Origin: Micromonospora alfalfae
GTDB lineage: Bacteria > Actinomycetota > Actinomycetes > Mycobacteriales > Micromonosporaceae
Direction of reading: 5' to 3'
Assembly (NCBI RefSeq): GCF_022230925.1
Contig: NZ_JAKKFH010000019.1
Span: forward strand, 1 to 64,000
DNA length: 64,000 bases
The notes below the pieces were generated by a model, which worked only from the letters and a program-made list of their open reading frames with translations, searched no databases and was not told the origin of the DNA. The position numbers and the translations under genes are program-made. Shown here in pieces: positions 44,808 to 51,784 of the stretch (the first letter of the stretch is position 1; every line of letters begins with the position of its first letter).

Positions 44808-45166
44808 GCAGATACCTGCTGAACAAGTTCCTCTTCACCGTCGACCGGGATCCGGAGCTGGTCGAGCGCTACCGCAGCGAGCCGCGCGAGCTGGTCGCCT
44901 GGTGGGAAACCGAACGCGCCAACGCCGTGCTGAACTGCCACACCGGCGAGGCGAGCACCTGGCTGCGCTTCGACGACGTGGAGCGCGAGGCGTTGGCCAC
45001 CCACGACCACGTGAAGCTCTTCGAGTTGGGCGCGCACCCGTTCCTCACCCTGACCCTCTTCATCGCCCTCTTCGAGCGGGACAACACCGAGCCGCTGGAA
45101 TACCAGAAGTCCTACGGCGCGAGGCTTGCCCATTTCTCGATGCCCTACCCGGACATCGCGACGTGA
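44804..45166 (+). CDS. LigA-type small subunit of ring-cleavage dioxygenase
   Basis: The 120 residues start MSRYLLNKFLFTVDRDPELVE and contain ELVAWWETERANAVL, LFELGAHPFLTLTLFIAL and YQKSYGARLAHFSMPYP, a match for the alpha subunit of protocatechuate 4,5-dioxygenase. The ATGA overlap with the LigB gene shows coupled synthesis. The small subunit closes the active site over the substrate. Confidence 0.88.
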   Translation: MSRYLLNKFLFTVDRDPELVERYRSEPRELVAWWETERANAVLNCHTGEASTWLRFDDVEREALATHDHVKLFELGAHPFLTLTLFIALFERDNTEPLEYQKSYGARLAHFSMPYPDIAT

Positions 45167-46128
45167 TCCGCGCGGCAGTGCTCACCGCCTGCGGCGCCGT
45201 CCCGGCGATCACCGAACGGCCGACGCCCGTGCCGGCCGACGGTGCGGTGGCGGTCACCGTCGAGGCCGTGCCGATCACCCCGCTGGACGTGCTCTGCGCC
45301 AGCGGCACCAGCTACTTCGGCCCGCCGAGCACCCCGTACGTGCCGGGTGTGCAGGGGGTCGGTCGGCTCGCCGACGGCACCGCTGTCTGGTTCGGCACGT
45401 CGGCCGGGATGCGTTCCGGTGTGGACGGCAGCATGGCGAGCACTGTCACGGTGCCGACCGCCGACGTGGTGGCGCTGCCGGCCGGCGTACCGCTGACACT
45501 GCTCGCCGCCCTCGGTCTCTCCGCAGTGGCCGCGCACGCGGCGCTGACCCAGGCCGGCGGCCTGGCGGCGGGCGAACAGGTCGTCGTGCTCGGGGCCGGG
45601 GGCGTGGTGGGCCAGGCCGCCGTCCAGCTCGCCCTGCTCGGCGGTGCCCGCCGGGTCATCGCCGTGGCCCGGTCGGCAGCGGCGCGGGCCCGCGCCGAGG
45701 AGCTCGGCGCCGCCGTCGCGGTTCCGCTGCTCCCCGACGACGATGTCGCGTCGATGGCCGACCGGCTGCGCGACGCCGCCGACGGGCCGGTCGACCTCGT
45801 CCTCGACCCGGTCTTCGGTGTCCCGGCCGCGGCGGCGCTGCGGGTGCTGCGCCCGGGTGGACGGCTGGTCAACCTGGGTGCCGCGGCCGGCGCGAGCGCA
45901 CCCATCGAGTCCGCCGTGCTGCGCAGCGGGGCACTGCGGATGATCGGCTACACCAACAACGGGTTGTCGACCGCCGAGCGGGCCGCGGCGCTGACAGTGG
46001 TGGCCGGGCATGCGGCGGCCGGCCGGCTCACCGTCGACCACGAGATCGTGCCGTTCGACGGCATCGCTGACGCCTGGGCCCGGCAGGACGCGGGCACCAC
46101 CGCCGGCCGGATCGTCCTCACGCTCTGA
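45163..46128 (+). CDS. MDR-type quinone oxidoreductase/alcohol dehydrogenase
   Basis: The 321 residues have the NAD(P)H Rossmann segment VVVLGAGGVVGQAAVQLALLGGARRVIAVARS and the medium-chain fold, but no structural-zinc cysteine cluster, so it fits zinc-independent quinone reductases. The GTG start overlaps the LigA stop (GTGA), so it is part of the operon. It may reduce a ring-cleavage or CoA-linked intermediate. Confidence 0.9.
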   Translation: MIRAAVLTACGAVPAITERPTPVPADGAVAVTVEAVPITPLDVLCASGTSYFGPPSTPYVPGVQGVGRLADGTAVWFGTSAGMRSGVDGSMASTVTVPTADVVALPAGVPLTLLAALGLSAVAAHAALTQAGGLAAGEQVVVLGAGGVVGQAAVQLALLGGARRVIAVARSAAARARAEELGAAVAVPLLPDDDVASMADRLRDAADGPVDLVLDPVFGVPAAAALRVLRPGGRLVNLGAAAGASAPIESAVLRSGALRMIGYTNNGLSTAERAAALTVVAGHAAAGRLTVDHEIVPFDGIADAWARQDAGTTAGRIVLTL

Positions 46129-46212
46129 GCGGGCCGGGCCCCACCCAGGGATCGCGGGACCCTGGATAAACCGCACCTGGTTGGGGTTCGGCAGCGGTGC
46201 GACGGTCGGTCC

Positions 46213-47637
46213 ATGACACCTTCCACCTACACCGTCACCGGCCACTGGATCGGCGGCGAGACCGTCACCAGCTCCGCCGGCACCCTTCCCGTGGTGAACC
46301 CGGCCACCGGCGAGGTCGTCGCCGAGACCCCGGCCGGCACCGCCGCCGACGTCGAGCGCGCCGTTACCGCCGCCCGAGCCACCTTCCCGGCCTGGTCGGC
46401 GACCACCCCGCAACACCGGGCGGCCGTGCTGCGCCGCCTCGGCGCCGGCCTCGCCGCCCGCACGGAGGAGATCGCCCAGGCGATCACCGCCGAGATGGGC
46501 TCGCCGATCGGCATGTCCCGGACCGCCCAGGTCGCGTTCCCGGCCGCCGTGGTCGAGTCCATCGCCGGCCTGGCAGACGACTTCGCCTGGACCGAGGAGG
46601 TCGGCAACTCGCTGATCGTCCGCGAGCCGATCGGCGTGGTCGGCGCGATCACGCCGTGGAACTTCCCGCTTCAGCAGATCGTCTCCAAGCTGGCGCCGGC
46701 ATTGCTCGCCGGCAACACGATCGTCTTCAAGCCGTCCGAGAACGCCCCGCTGACCGCGCGCGTCCTCGCCGAGGTCGCCGCCGAGGCCGGCGTACCTGCG
46801 GGGGTCTTCAACGTCGTCTACGGCACCGGCGCGACCGTCGGCGAGGCGATCTCCGCCCACCCGGACATCGACATGATCTCCTTCACCGGCTCCACCCGGG
46901 CGGGTCAGCGGATCTCCGCGGTGGCCGCGGCGACCGTCAAGCGGGTCGCGCTGGAGCTGGGCGGCAAGGGCGCGAACATCATCCTCGACGACGCCGACCT
47001 GCCCACCGCTGTCGAGTGGGGCCTGATGATGGCGTTCAGCAACGGCGGTCAGGTCTGCGGCGCGTGGCCGCGGATGCTGGTGCCCGCCGCCCGCCAGGAC
47101 GAGGTCGTGGCCTTGGCCGTCGAGGCAGCGAAGCAGTACACCGTCGGCGACCCTGGCGACGAGGCCACCCGCGTCGGCCCGATGGCGTCCGAGGCCCACC
47201 GGCAGAAGGTCGTCGGTTACATCGAGCGGGGCATCACCGACGGCGCCCGGCTCGTGTTCGGCGGCCCGCAGCGGCCCGAGGGGCTGCCCGTCGGGGCCTA
47301 CGTCCAGCCGACGATCTTCGCCGACGTCGACCCGGCCTCCGCTATCGCCCAGGAGGAGATCTTCGGCCCGGTGCTGACGATCATCCCCTACGCCGACGAG
47401 GAGGAGGCGGTGGCCATCGCCAACGGCACGCTGTACGGCCTGACCAGCGGCGTCTTCGGTGAGCCGGAGCACGCCCTTGCCGTCGCCCGGCGGCTGCGCG
47501 TGGGCCAGGTCGACGTGAACGCGGGCCACTGGAACCCACTCGCCCCGTTCGGCGGCTACAAGCGCTCCGGCAACGGCCGCGAGTTCGGCCGGATGGGCCT
47601 GGAGGAGTTCCTGGAGACCAAGTCCATCCAGCGCTGA
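46213..47637 (+). CDS. NAD(P)+-dependent aldehyde dehydrogenase
   Basis: The 474 residues have the TPWNFPLQQI, VFKPSE, FTGSTRAGQRI, catalytic Glu in LELGGKGANIIL and catalytic Cys in NGGQVCGAWPR, all normal for the superfamily. It would oxidise an aldehyde to an acid, such as the semialdehyde formed by ring cleavage. An 84-base gap separates it from the oxidoreductase, so it may share the operon or have its own promoter. Confidence 0.93.
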   Translation: MTPSTYTVTGHWIGGETVTSSAGTLPVVNPATGEVVAETPAGTAADVERAVTAARATFPAWSATTPQHRAAVLRRLGAGLAARTEEIAQAITAEMGSPIGMSRTAQVAFPAAVVESIAGLADDFAWTEEVGNSLIVREPIGVVGAITPWNFPLQQIVSKLAPALLAGNTIVFKPSENAPLTARVLAEVAAEAGVPAGVFNVVYGTGATVGEAISAHPDIDMISFTGSTRAGQRISAVAAATVKRVALELGGKGANIILDDADLPTAVEWGLMMAFSNGGQVCGAWPRMLVPAARQDEVVALAVEAAKQYTVGDPGDEATRVGPMASEAHRQKVVGYIERGITDGARLVFGGPQRPEGLPVGAYVQPTIFADVDPASAIAQEEIFGPVLTIIPYADEEEAVAIANGTLYGLTSGVFGEPEHALAVARRLRVGQVDVNAGHWNPLAPFGGYKRSGNGREFGRMGLEEFLETKSIQR

Positions 47638-47701
47638 CCGCGCGGGACGGCCCTGGCCCGGCCCGAACGCGTCCCAGGGCAAGGCCCCGCCACCACCCGC
47701 T

Positions 47702-47792
47702 GCGTCCTTTGCTCTGCTGCACCGGAGGCAACGCCCGGCGTCCGAATATCGGACATCCGGTGTTGCCGTGGCTGAAGCAGAGCAAAGGGCGC
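47702..47792. repeat. Long intergenic inverted repeat
   Basis: The arms gcgtcctttgctctgct (47702-47718) and agcagagcaaagggcgc (47776-47792) match at 16 of 17 positions. The 57-base loop contains smaller palindromes such as tccgaatatcgga. It follows the aldehyde dehydrogenase stop by about 65 bases and may terminate the operon or be a dispersed repeat. Confidence 0.65.
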
Positions 47793-47904
47793 GCTGCAGA
47801 GGCCGCCCCGTCCGGGATCCGGACCCGGCGGCGGAACATCGCAGCCGGACCTGCCTGTTGAATACGACGTGCCGATCCAGCCGGCCCCACCGATCGGAGA
47901 CACC

Positions 47905-48738
47905 GTGGACCGCGCCCAACTCGCCAGCTTCCTGCGCACCCGCCGCGAGGCGCTCCAGCCCGAGGACGTCGGGTTGCCCCGGGGCCCGCGCCGGCGCACC
48001 GGAGGGCTACGGCGTGAGGAAGTCGCCACGTTGAGCGGGATGTCCACCGACTACTACAGCAGGTTGGAGCAGCAGCGCGGGCCGCACCCCTCGGAGCAGA
48101 TGCTCGCCGCCCTGGCCCGGGGCCTGCGGCTCTCCCTCGCCGAACGTGATCACCTGTTCCAGCTCGCCGGTCACGCCGTTCCGCGCCGCGCGATGCGGGC
48201 CGACCACGTGAACCCGGGAATGATGCGCATCCTCGACCGGATGCACGACACCCCGGCCCAGGTGGTGAACCACCTCGGCGAGACCCTGGCGCAGACCGCG
48301 CCGGCCGTCGCCCTGCTCGGTGACGAGACCCGGTACACCGGGTTGGCGCGCAGCGCGCACCACCGCTGGTTCACCGACCCAAGAGCCCGGCAACTGCACC
48401 CGGCGCAGGATCACCAGACGCAGAGTCGCCTGCTCGTGGCGCACCTGCACGCGGCGTACACCCGCGACGGGCGCGGCTCACGGGCCGCCGCGCTCGTCGA
48501 CGACCTGCTGGCCAGGAGCCCGGAATTCGCGCAGCTGTGGCGGGAGCACCCGGTGCCCGCCGGCTACTGCCCGCCCAAGCACTTCGTGCACCCGGAGGTC
48601 GGGGCGTTGGAGCTGCACTGTCAGACACTTGTGGATCCCGACCAGTCACAGACACTGCTGGTCTTCACCGCCGTGCCCGGGTCGCCGAGCGACGAGAAGC
48701 TGCGCCTGCTCGCCGTCATCGGCGGCCAGCTCGTCTGA
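47905..48738 (+). CDS. XRE HTH regulator with MmyB-like ligand domain
   Basis: The 277 residues open LASFLRTRREALQPEDVGLP, then RRTGGLRREEVATLSGMSTDYYSRLEQQRGPHPSEQMLAALARGL, the HTH of MmyB-type regulators. The C-terminal domain (LHPAQDHQTQSRLLVAHLH, LWREHPVPAGYCPPKHFVHPEVGALELHC) is the MmyB-like ligand-binding fold. The start is GTG 47905, preceded by GGAGA at a good distance. Its target is unknown. Confidence 0.9.
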   Translation: MDRAQLASFLRTRREALQPEDVGLPRGPRRRTGGLRREEVATLSGMSTDYYSRLEQQRGPHPSEQMLAALARGLRLSLAERDHLFQLAGHAVPRRAMRADHVNPGMMRILDRMHDTPAQVVNHLGETLAQTAPAVALLGDETRYTGLARSAHHRWFTDPRARQLHPAQDHQTQSRLLVAHLHAAYTRDGRGSRAAALVDDLLARSPEFAQLWREHPVPAGYCPPKHFVHPEVGALELHCQTLVDPDQSQTLLVFTAVPGSPSDEKLRLLAVIGGQLV

Positions 48739-48744
48739 CCGCTG

Positions 48745-49548
48745 TCAGCTCGGGCGGGGGTAGCGGGCTGGGCTGACGCCCAGGTAGCGCCGAAAGTGGC
48801 GGGTCAGGTACGCCTGGTCGAAGAACCCGGCCGCGACGGCGGTCTCGACAGGCCGCTGCCCGGCGAGGAGCAGGCGACGAGCCAGCTCGACCCGACGGCC
48901 GGTCAGGTACGTGTGTGGTGGCACGCCGTGCACCTGGGTGAACGTTCGGACCAGGTGGGTCGGGTGGGCGTGCAACAGCTCCGCGGCCTCTCCCAGCGTG
49001 ATGCCCTCGACGGTCCGCGCGTCCAGCAGCTCCCGTAGTCGCACCGCGAGGCCGCGTCCAGGAGGCTGGCCACCGGCCGGGGAACGCTGGCGGAGCTGGC
49101 GGCGTAGCCGGTCCAGAATGAACGCGAGCCTACTCTCGGCCTCGAACTCGTCGCCGGGTGTGGTGAGCACCTGGTGCAGGTGGTGGACCCGGTCGCGCAG
49201 CTGCGGATCGGCCAGGTCCGGCTCGTCGACGGCCCGCCCGACCAGCTCCGCGTCGAGCGCCGAGGTGTCGAGGTACAGGACCCGCTTGCGGAAGCCGTCC
49301 GGGGTGGCGGAGCTGCCGTCGTGCGGCACGTACGGCGGAAGGAGGGTGACCGACGTGCGCAGCGCGCCGTGCCGGTGCCGGTCCAGGTCGAAGCGGACCG
49401 CGCCGTCGTCGACGATCAACAGCGTCCACACCTGGTGGATGTGCCGGGGGTAGGCGTGGTCGACGAAATGGGCGTGGAAGACCTCGGCGACCCCGGCTAC
49501 CGCGGGTCGCCACGCGCTGACGTGCGAGCCCGCCGGGCGGGTGGCCAC
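48745..49548 (-). CDS. AraC-family regulator with cupin-type sensor
   Basis: About 267 residues; an AraC_binding cupin-like region (HAHFVDHAYPRHIHQVWTLL, LLPPYVPHDG) precedes a C-terminal double HTH (ITLGEAAELLHAHPTHLVRTF, VETAVAAGFFDQAYLTRHFRRYLG, ending GVSPARYP). No ribosome site precedes the start, so leaderless translation from GTG 49548 was chosen; TTG 49563 is an alternative. The divergent DUF2000 gene 50 bases away is the likely target. Confidence 0.88.
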   Translation of the reverse strand: MATRPAGSHVSAWRPAVAGVAEVFHAHFVDHAYPRHIHQVWTLLIVDDGAVRFDLDRHRHGALRTSVTLLPPYVPHDGSSATPDGFRKRVLYLDTSALDAELVGRAVDEPDLADPQLRDRVHHLHQVLTTPGDEFEAESRLAFILDRLRRQLRQRSPAGGQPPGRGLAVRLRELLDARTVEGITLGEAAELLHAHPTHLVRTFTQVHGVPPHTYLTGRRVELARRLLLAGQRPVETAVAAGFFDQAYLTRHFRRYLGVSPARYPRPS

Positions 49549-49598
49549 GCTAAGAACGTACAAGACCGGTAGGCGTCGGGGCGGGCAGGCTCGACGCC

Positions 49599-50021
49599 AT
49601 GACCGAACCGATCCGCTTTCCCACCAAGATCGCCGTGCTGCTCCGCAACGACCTGGCGAGCTGGCAACGGCTGAACGTCACCGCCTTCCTGGTCAGCGGC
49701 ATCGCGAGCACGCTGCCGGAGCTGGTCGGCGAGGAGTACCGCGACGCCGACGGCACCAGCTACCTGCCGATGTTCGGTCAGCCGGTGCTGGTCTTCGCCG
49801 GAGACGAGGCCACATTGGTCGGCGCGCACTCGCGCGCCCTCACCCGTGGACTACGGCTGGCGATCTTCACCTCCGAGCTGTTCGCCACCGGCAACGACCG
49901 GGACAACCGCGGCGCCGTCCAGGCGGTCGGACGCGACAAGCTCGACCTGGTCGGCCTGGCGCTGCACGCGCCGCGCAACGTGGTGGACAAGGTGCTCAAG
50001 GGTGCGTCCATGCACCCGTAA
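49599..50021 (+). CDS. DUF2000-family protein
   Basis: The 140 residues contain PTKIAVLLRNDLASWQRLNVTAFLVSGIAS, EYRDADGTSYLPMFGQPVLV and LGLALHAPR-type segments matching DUF2000. This family has a PTH2-like fold and unknown function. It is adjacent and divergent to the AraC-type regulator, a pairing that suggests regulation by it. Confidence 0.88.
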   Translation: MTEPIRFPTKIAVLLRNDLASWQRLNVTAFLVSGIASTLPELVGEEYRDADGTSYLPMFGQPVLVFAGDEATLVGAHSRALTRGLRLAIFTSELFATGNDRDNRGAVQAVGRDKLDLVGLALHAPRNVVDKVLKGASMHP

Positions 50022-50062
50022 CGGCATCCGTGGCGACGAAGACATTGATATCGGTGTGTATG

Positions 50063-50089
50063 ACTGTAATGATTAACACACTTTACAGT
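50063..50089. promoter_or_regulatory. Inverted repeat before the alginate-lyase gene
   Basis: The arms actgtaa (50063-50069) and ttacagt (50083-50089) are perfectly inverted around a 13-nt AT-rich spacer. The site lies about 30 bases before the ATG, where it could bind a repressor over the promoter. Confidence 0.5.
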
Positions 50090-50117
50090 TGTTTCGCCGC
50101 CCCGGAAGGACCCCCAC

Positions 50118-51731
50118 ATGGCGCGACGATTGGCCGGGCTCCCGCCCCGCCGCCCCCGCATCAGACTGACCTCCGCGCTCGCCGCGGCCCTGCTCGCCGT
50201 ACCGACCGGCCTGGTCGTCGGCGCATCGCCAGCGATGGCGGCCACGACGGGCCCCATCACCGGGTACGGCGGCAAGTGCGTCGACGTGGCCGCCGCGAAC
50301 CCGGCCAACAACACGCCGGTGCAGCTCTTCACCTGCAACGGCTCCACAGCGCAACAGTGGACGGTGGCCGACGACGGCACGATCCGGGCGCTGGGCAAGT
50401 GCCTTGACATCGCCGCCGCCAGCACCGCCAACGGGGCCCGGGTGCAGATCTACGACTGCAACGGCACCGGAGCGCAGCAGTGGTCGCCCAGCGCCGGGCA
50501 ACTGGTCAACCCGACATCGGGCAAGTGCCTCGACGCGACCGGCCCCAGCTCGGCCGACGGCACCCCGCTACAGCTCTGGAGCTGCACCGGCACCGCCAAC
50601 CAGACCTGGACGCTGCCCACCGGCGGTGGCACCACACCACCGCCCTCTGGTGGTTTCACCCACCCCGGCGTGCTGGTCAGCAAAGGCCAGCTCGACTTCG
50701 TCCGCGGCCGGGTGCAGGCCGGCGCGCAGCCGTGGGCGGCGGCCCACAACCAGATGATGAGCAGCCGGTACGCCTCCCTGTCGCGCACCCCGGCGCCCCG
50801 TTCGGTGGTCGAGTGTGGTTCCTACTCCAACCCGAACAACGGCTGCACCGACGAGCGGGAGGACGCGATCGCGGCGTACACCGACGCGCTCGCCTGGTAC
50901 GTCACCGGGGACGCCCGGTACGCGCAGAAGTCCATCCAGATCATGGACGCGTGGTCGGCCACCATCACCGCGCACACCGGCAGCAACGCTCCCCTGCAGA
51001 CAGGCTGGGCCGCCTCGGTCTGGCCCCGGGCGGCCGAGATCATCAAGTACACGTACACGAGTTGGCCCAACGCCAACCGCTTCGCCAGCATGCTGCGCAA
51101 CGTCTACCTGCCGATGGTGCGCAACGGATCGAACAGCAACGGCAACTGGGAGCTGACGATGATGGAGGCCACCGTCGGCATCGCGGTGTTCCTCGACGAC
51201 CGGGCCGTGTACGACGCGGCGACCACCCGCTTCCTCAACCGCGCCCGGGCCTTCGTCTACCTGCCCAGCGACGGCGCGTTGCCGTACACGATGCCCGGCA
51301 GCGGCCTGGACACCAGCGCGGAGATCATCGGCTACTGGCAGGGCCAGTCCACCTTCGTCGCCGGCCTCGCCCAGGAAACCTGCCGCGACTTCGTCCACAC
51401 CGGGTACGGGATCTCCGCCATCTCGCACGTCGCGGAGACCTCCCGGATCCAGGGACGGGACCTGTACCCGCAGGTCGGTGAACGGCTGCGTCAGGCGCTG
51501 GGCTTCCACTCGCGCTACCAGCTCGGCGAGGCGCCGCCCTCCTGGCTCTGCGGTGGCAGCCTCACCCGGGGCCTCGGACCGATCACCGAGGTCGGCTTCA
51601 ACGCGATGAGCACCCGGTTGGGCAACGTCATGACCAACACCCAGACCCTCACGCTGCAACAACGTCCGGCCGGCACCAACAACCTCTTCGTCGCCTGGGA
51701 AACGCTGACCCACGCCAACAACCCCAACTGA
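50118..51731 (+). CDS. Secreted alginate-lyase-type enzyme with ricin-B (CBM13) lectin domain
   Basis: The 537-residue protein has a signal peptide (to about SPAMA, residue 40). A ricin-type beta-trefoil (about 45-165) shows three QxW motifs: AQQWTV, AQQWSP and NQTWTL, each after a CxD-type strand. After a GGGTTPPPSGG linker the catalytic region contains NGNWELTMMEATVG, DTSAEIIGYWQGQ and ETCRDFVHTGYG, which match the alginate_lyase (PF05426) superfamily. The enzyme would cut alginate or a related uronic-acid polymer outside the cell. GGAAGG precedes the ATG. The inverted repeat at 50063-50089 may control it. Confidence 0.82.
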   Translation: MARRLAGLPPRRPRIRLTSALAAALLAVPTGLVVGASPAMAATTGPITGYGGKCVDVAAANPANNTPVQLFTCNGSTAQQWTVADDGTIRALGKCLDIAAASTANGARVQIYDCNGTGAQQWSPSAGQLVNPTSGKCLDATGPSSADGTPLQLWSCTGTANQTWTLPTGGGTTPPPSGGFTHPGVLVSKGQLDFVRGRVQAGAQPWAAAHNQMMSSRYASLSRTPAPRSVVECGSYSNPNNGCTDEREDAIAAYTDALAWYVTGDARYAQKSIQIMDAWSATITAHTGSNAPLQTGWAASVWPRAAEIIKYTYTSWPNANRFASMLRNVYLPMVRNGSNSNGNWELTMMEATVGIAVFLDDRAVYDAATTRFLNRARAFVYLPSDGALPYTMPGSGLDTSAEIIGYWQGQSTFVAGLAQETCRDFVHTGYGISAISHVAETSRIQGRDLYPQVGERLRQALGFHSRYQLGEAPPSWLCGGSLTRGLGPITEVGFNAMSTRLGNVMTNTQTLTLQQRPAGTNNLFVAWETLTHANNPN

Positions 51732-51737
51732 TCCAGG

Positions 51738-51781
51738 CCGCCGTGGGGTGGCGCCGAACGTACGGCGTCACCCCACGGCGG
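51738..51781. terminator. Bidirectional terminator with long stem
   Basis: The 19-base arms (ccgccgtggggtggcgccg and cggcgtcaccccacggcgg) pair at 18 of 19 positions with a 6-nt loop, between the convergent alginate-lyase and ABC-permease genes. Confidence 0.85.
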
Positions 51782-51784
51782 TGC

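Noticed and set aside
45145..47919. Very long minus-strand frame across the oxidoreductase and aldehyde dehydrogenase genes
   Set aside because: It overlaps two well-supported plus-strand enzymes and consists of arginine, glycine and aspartate runs typical of antisense high-GC DNA.
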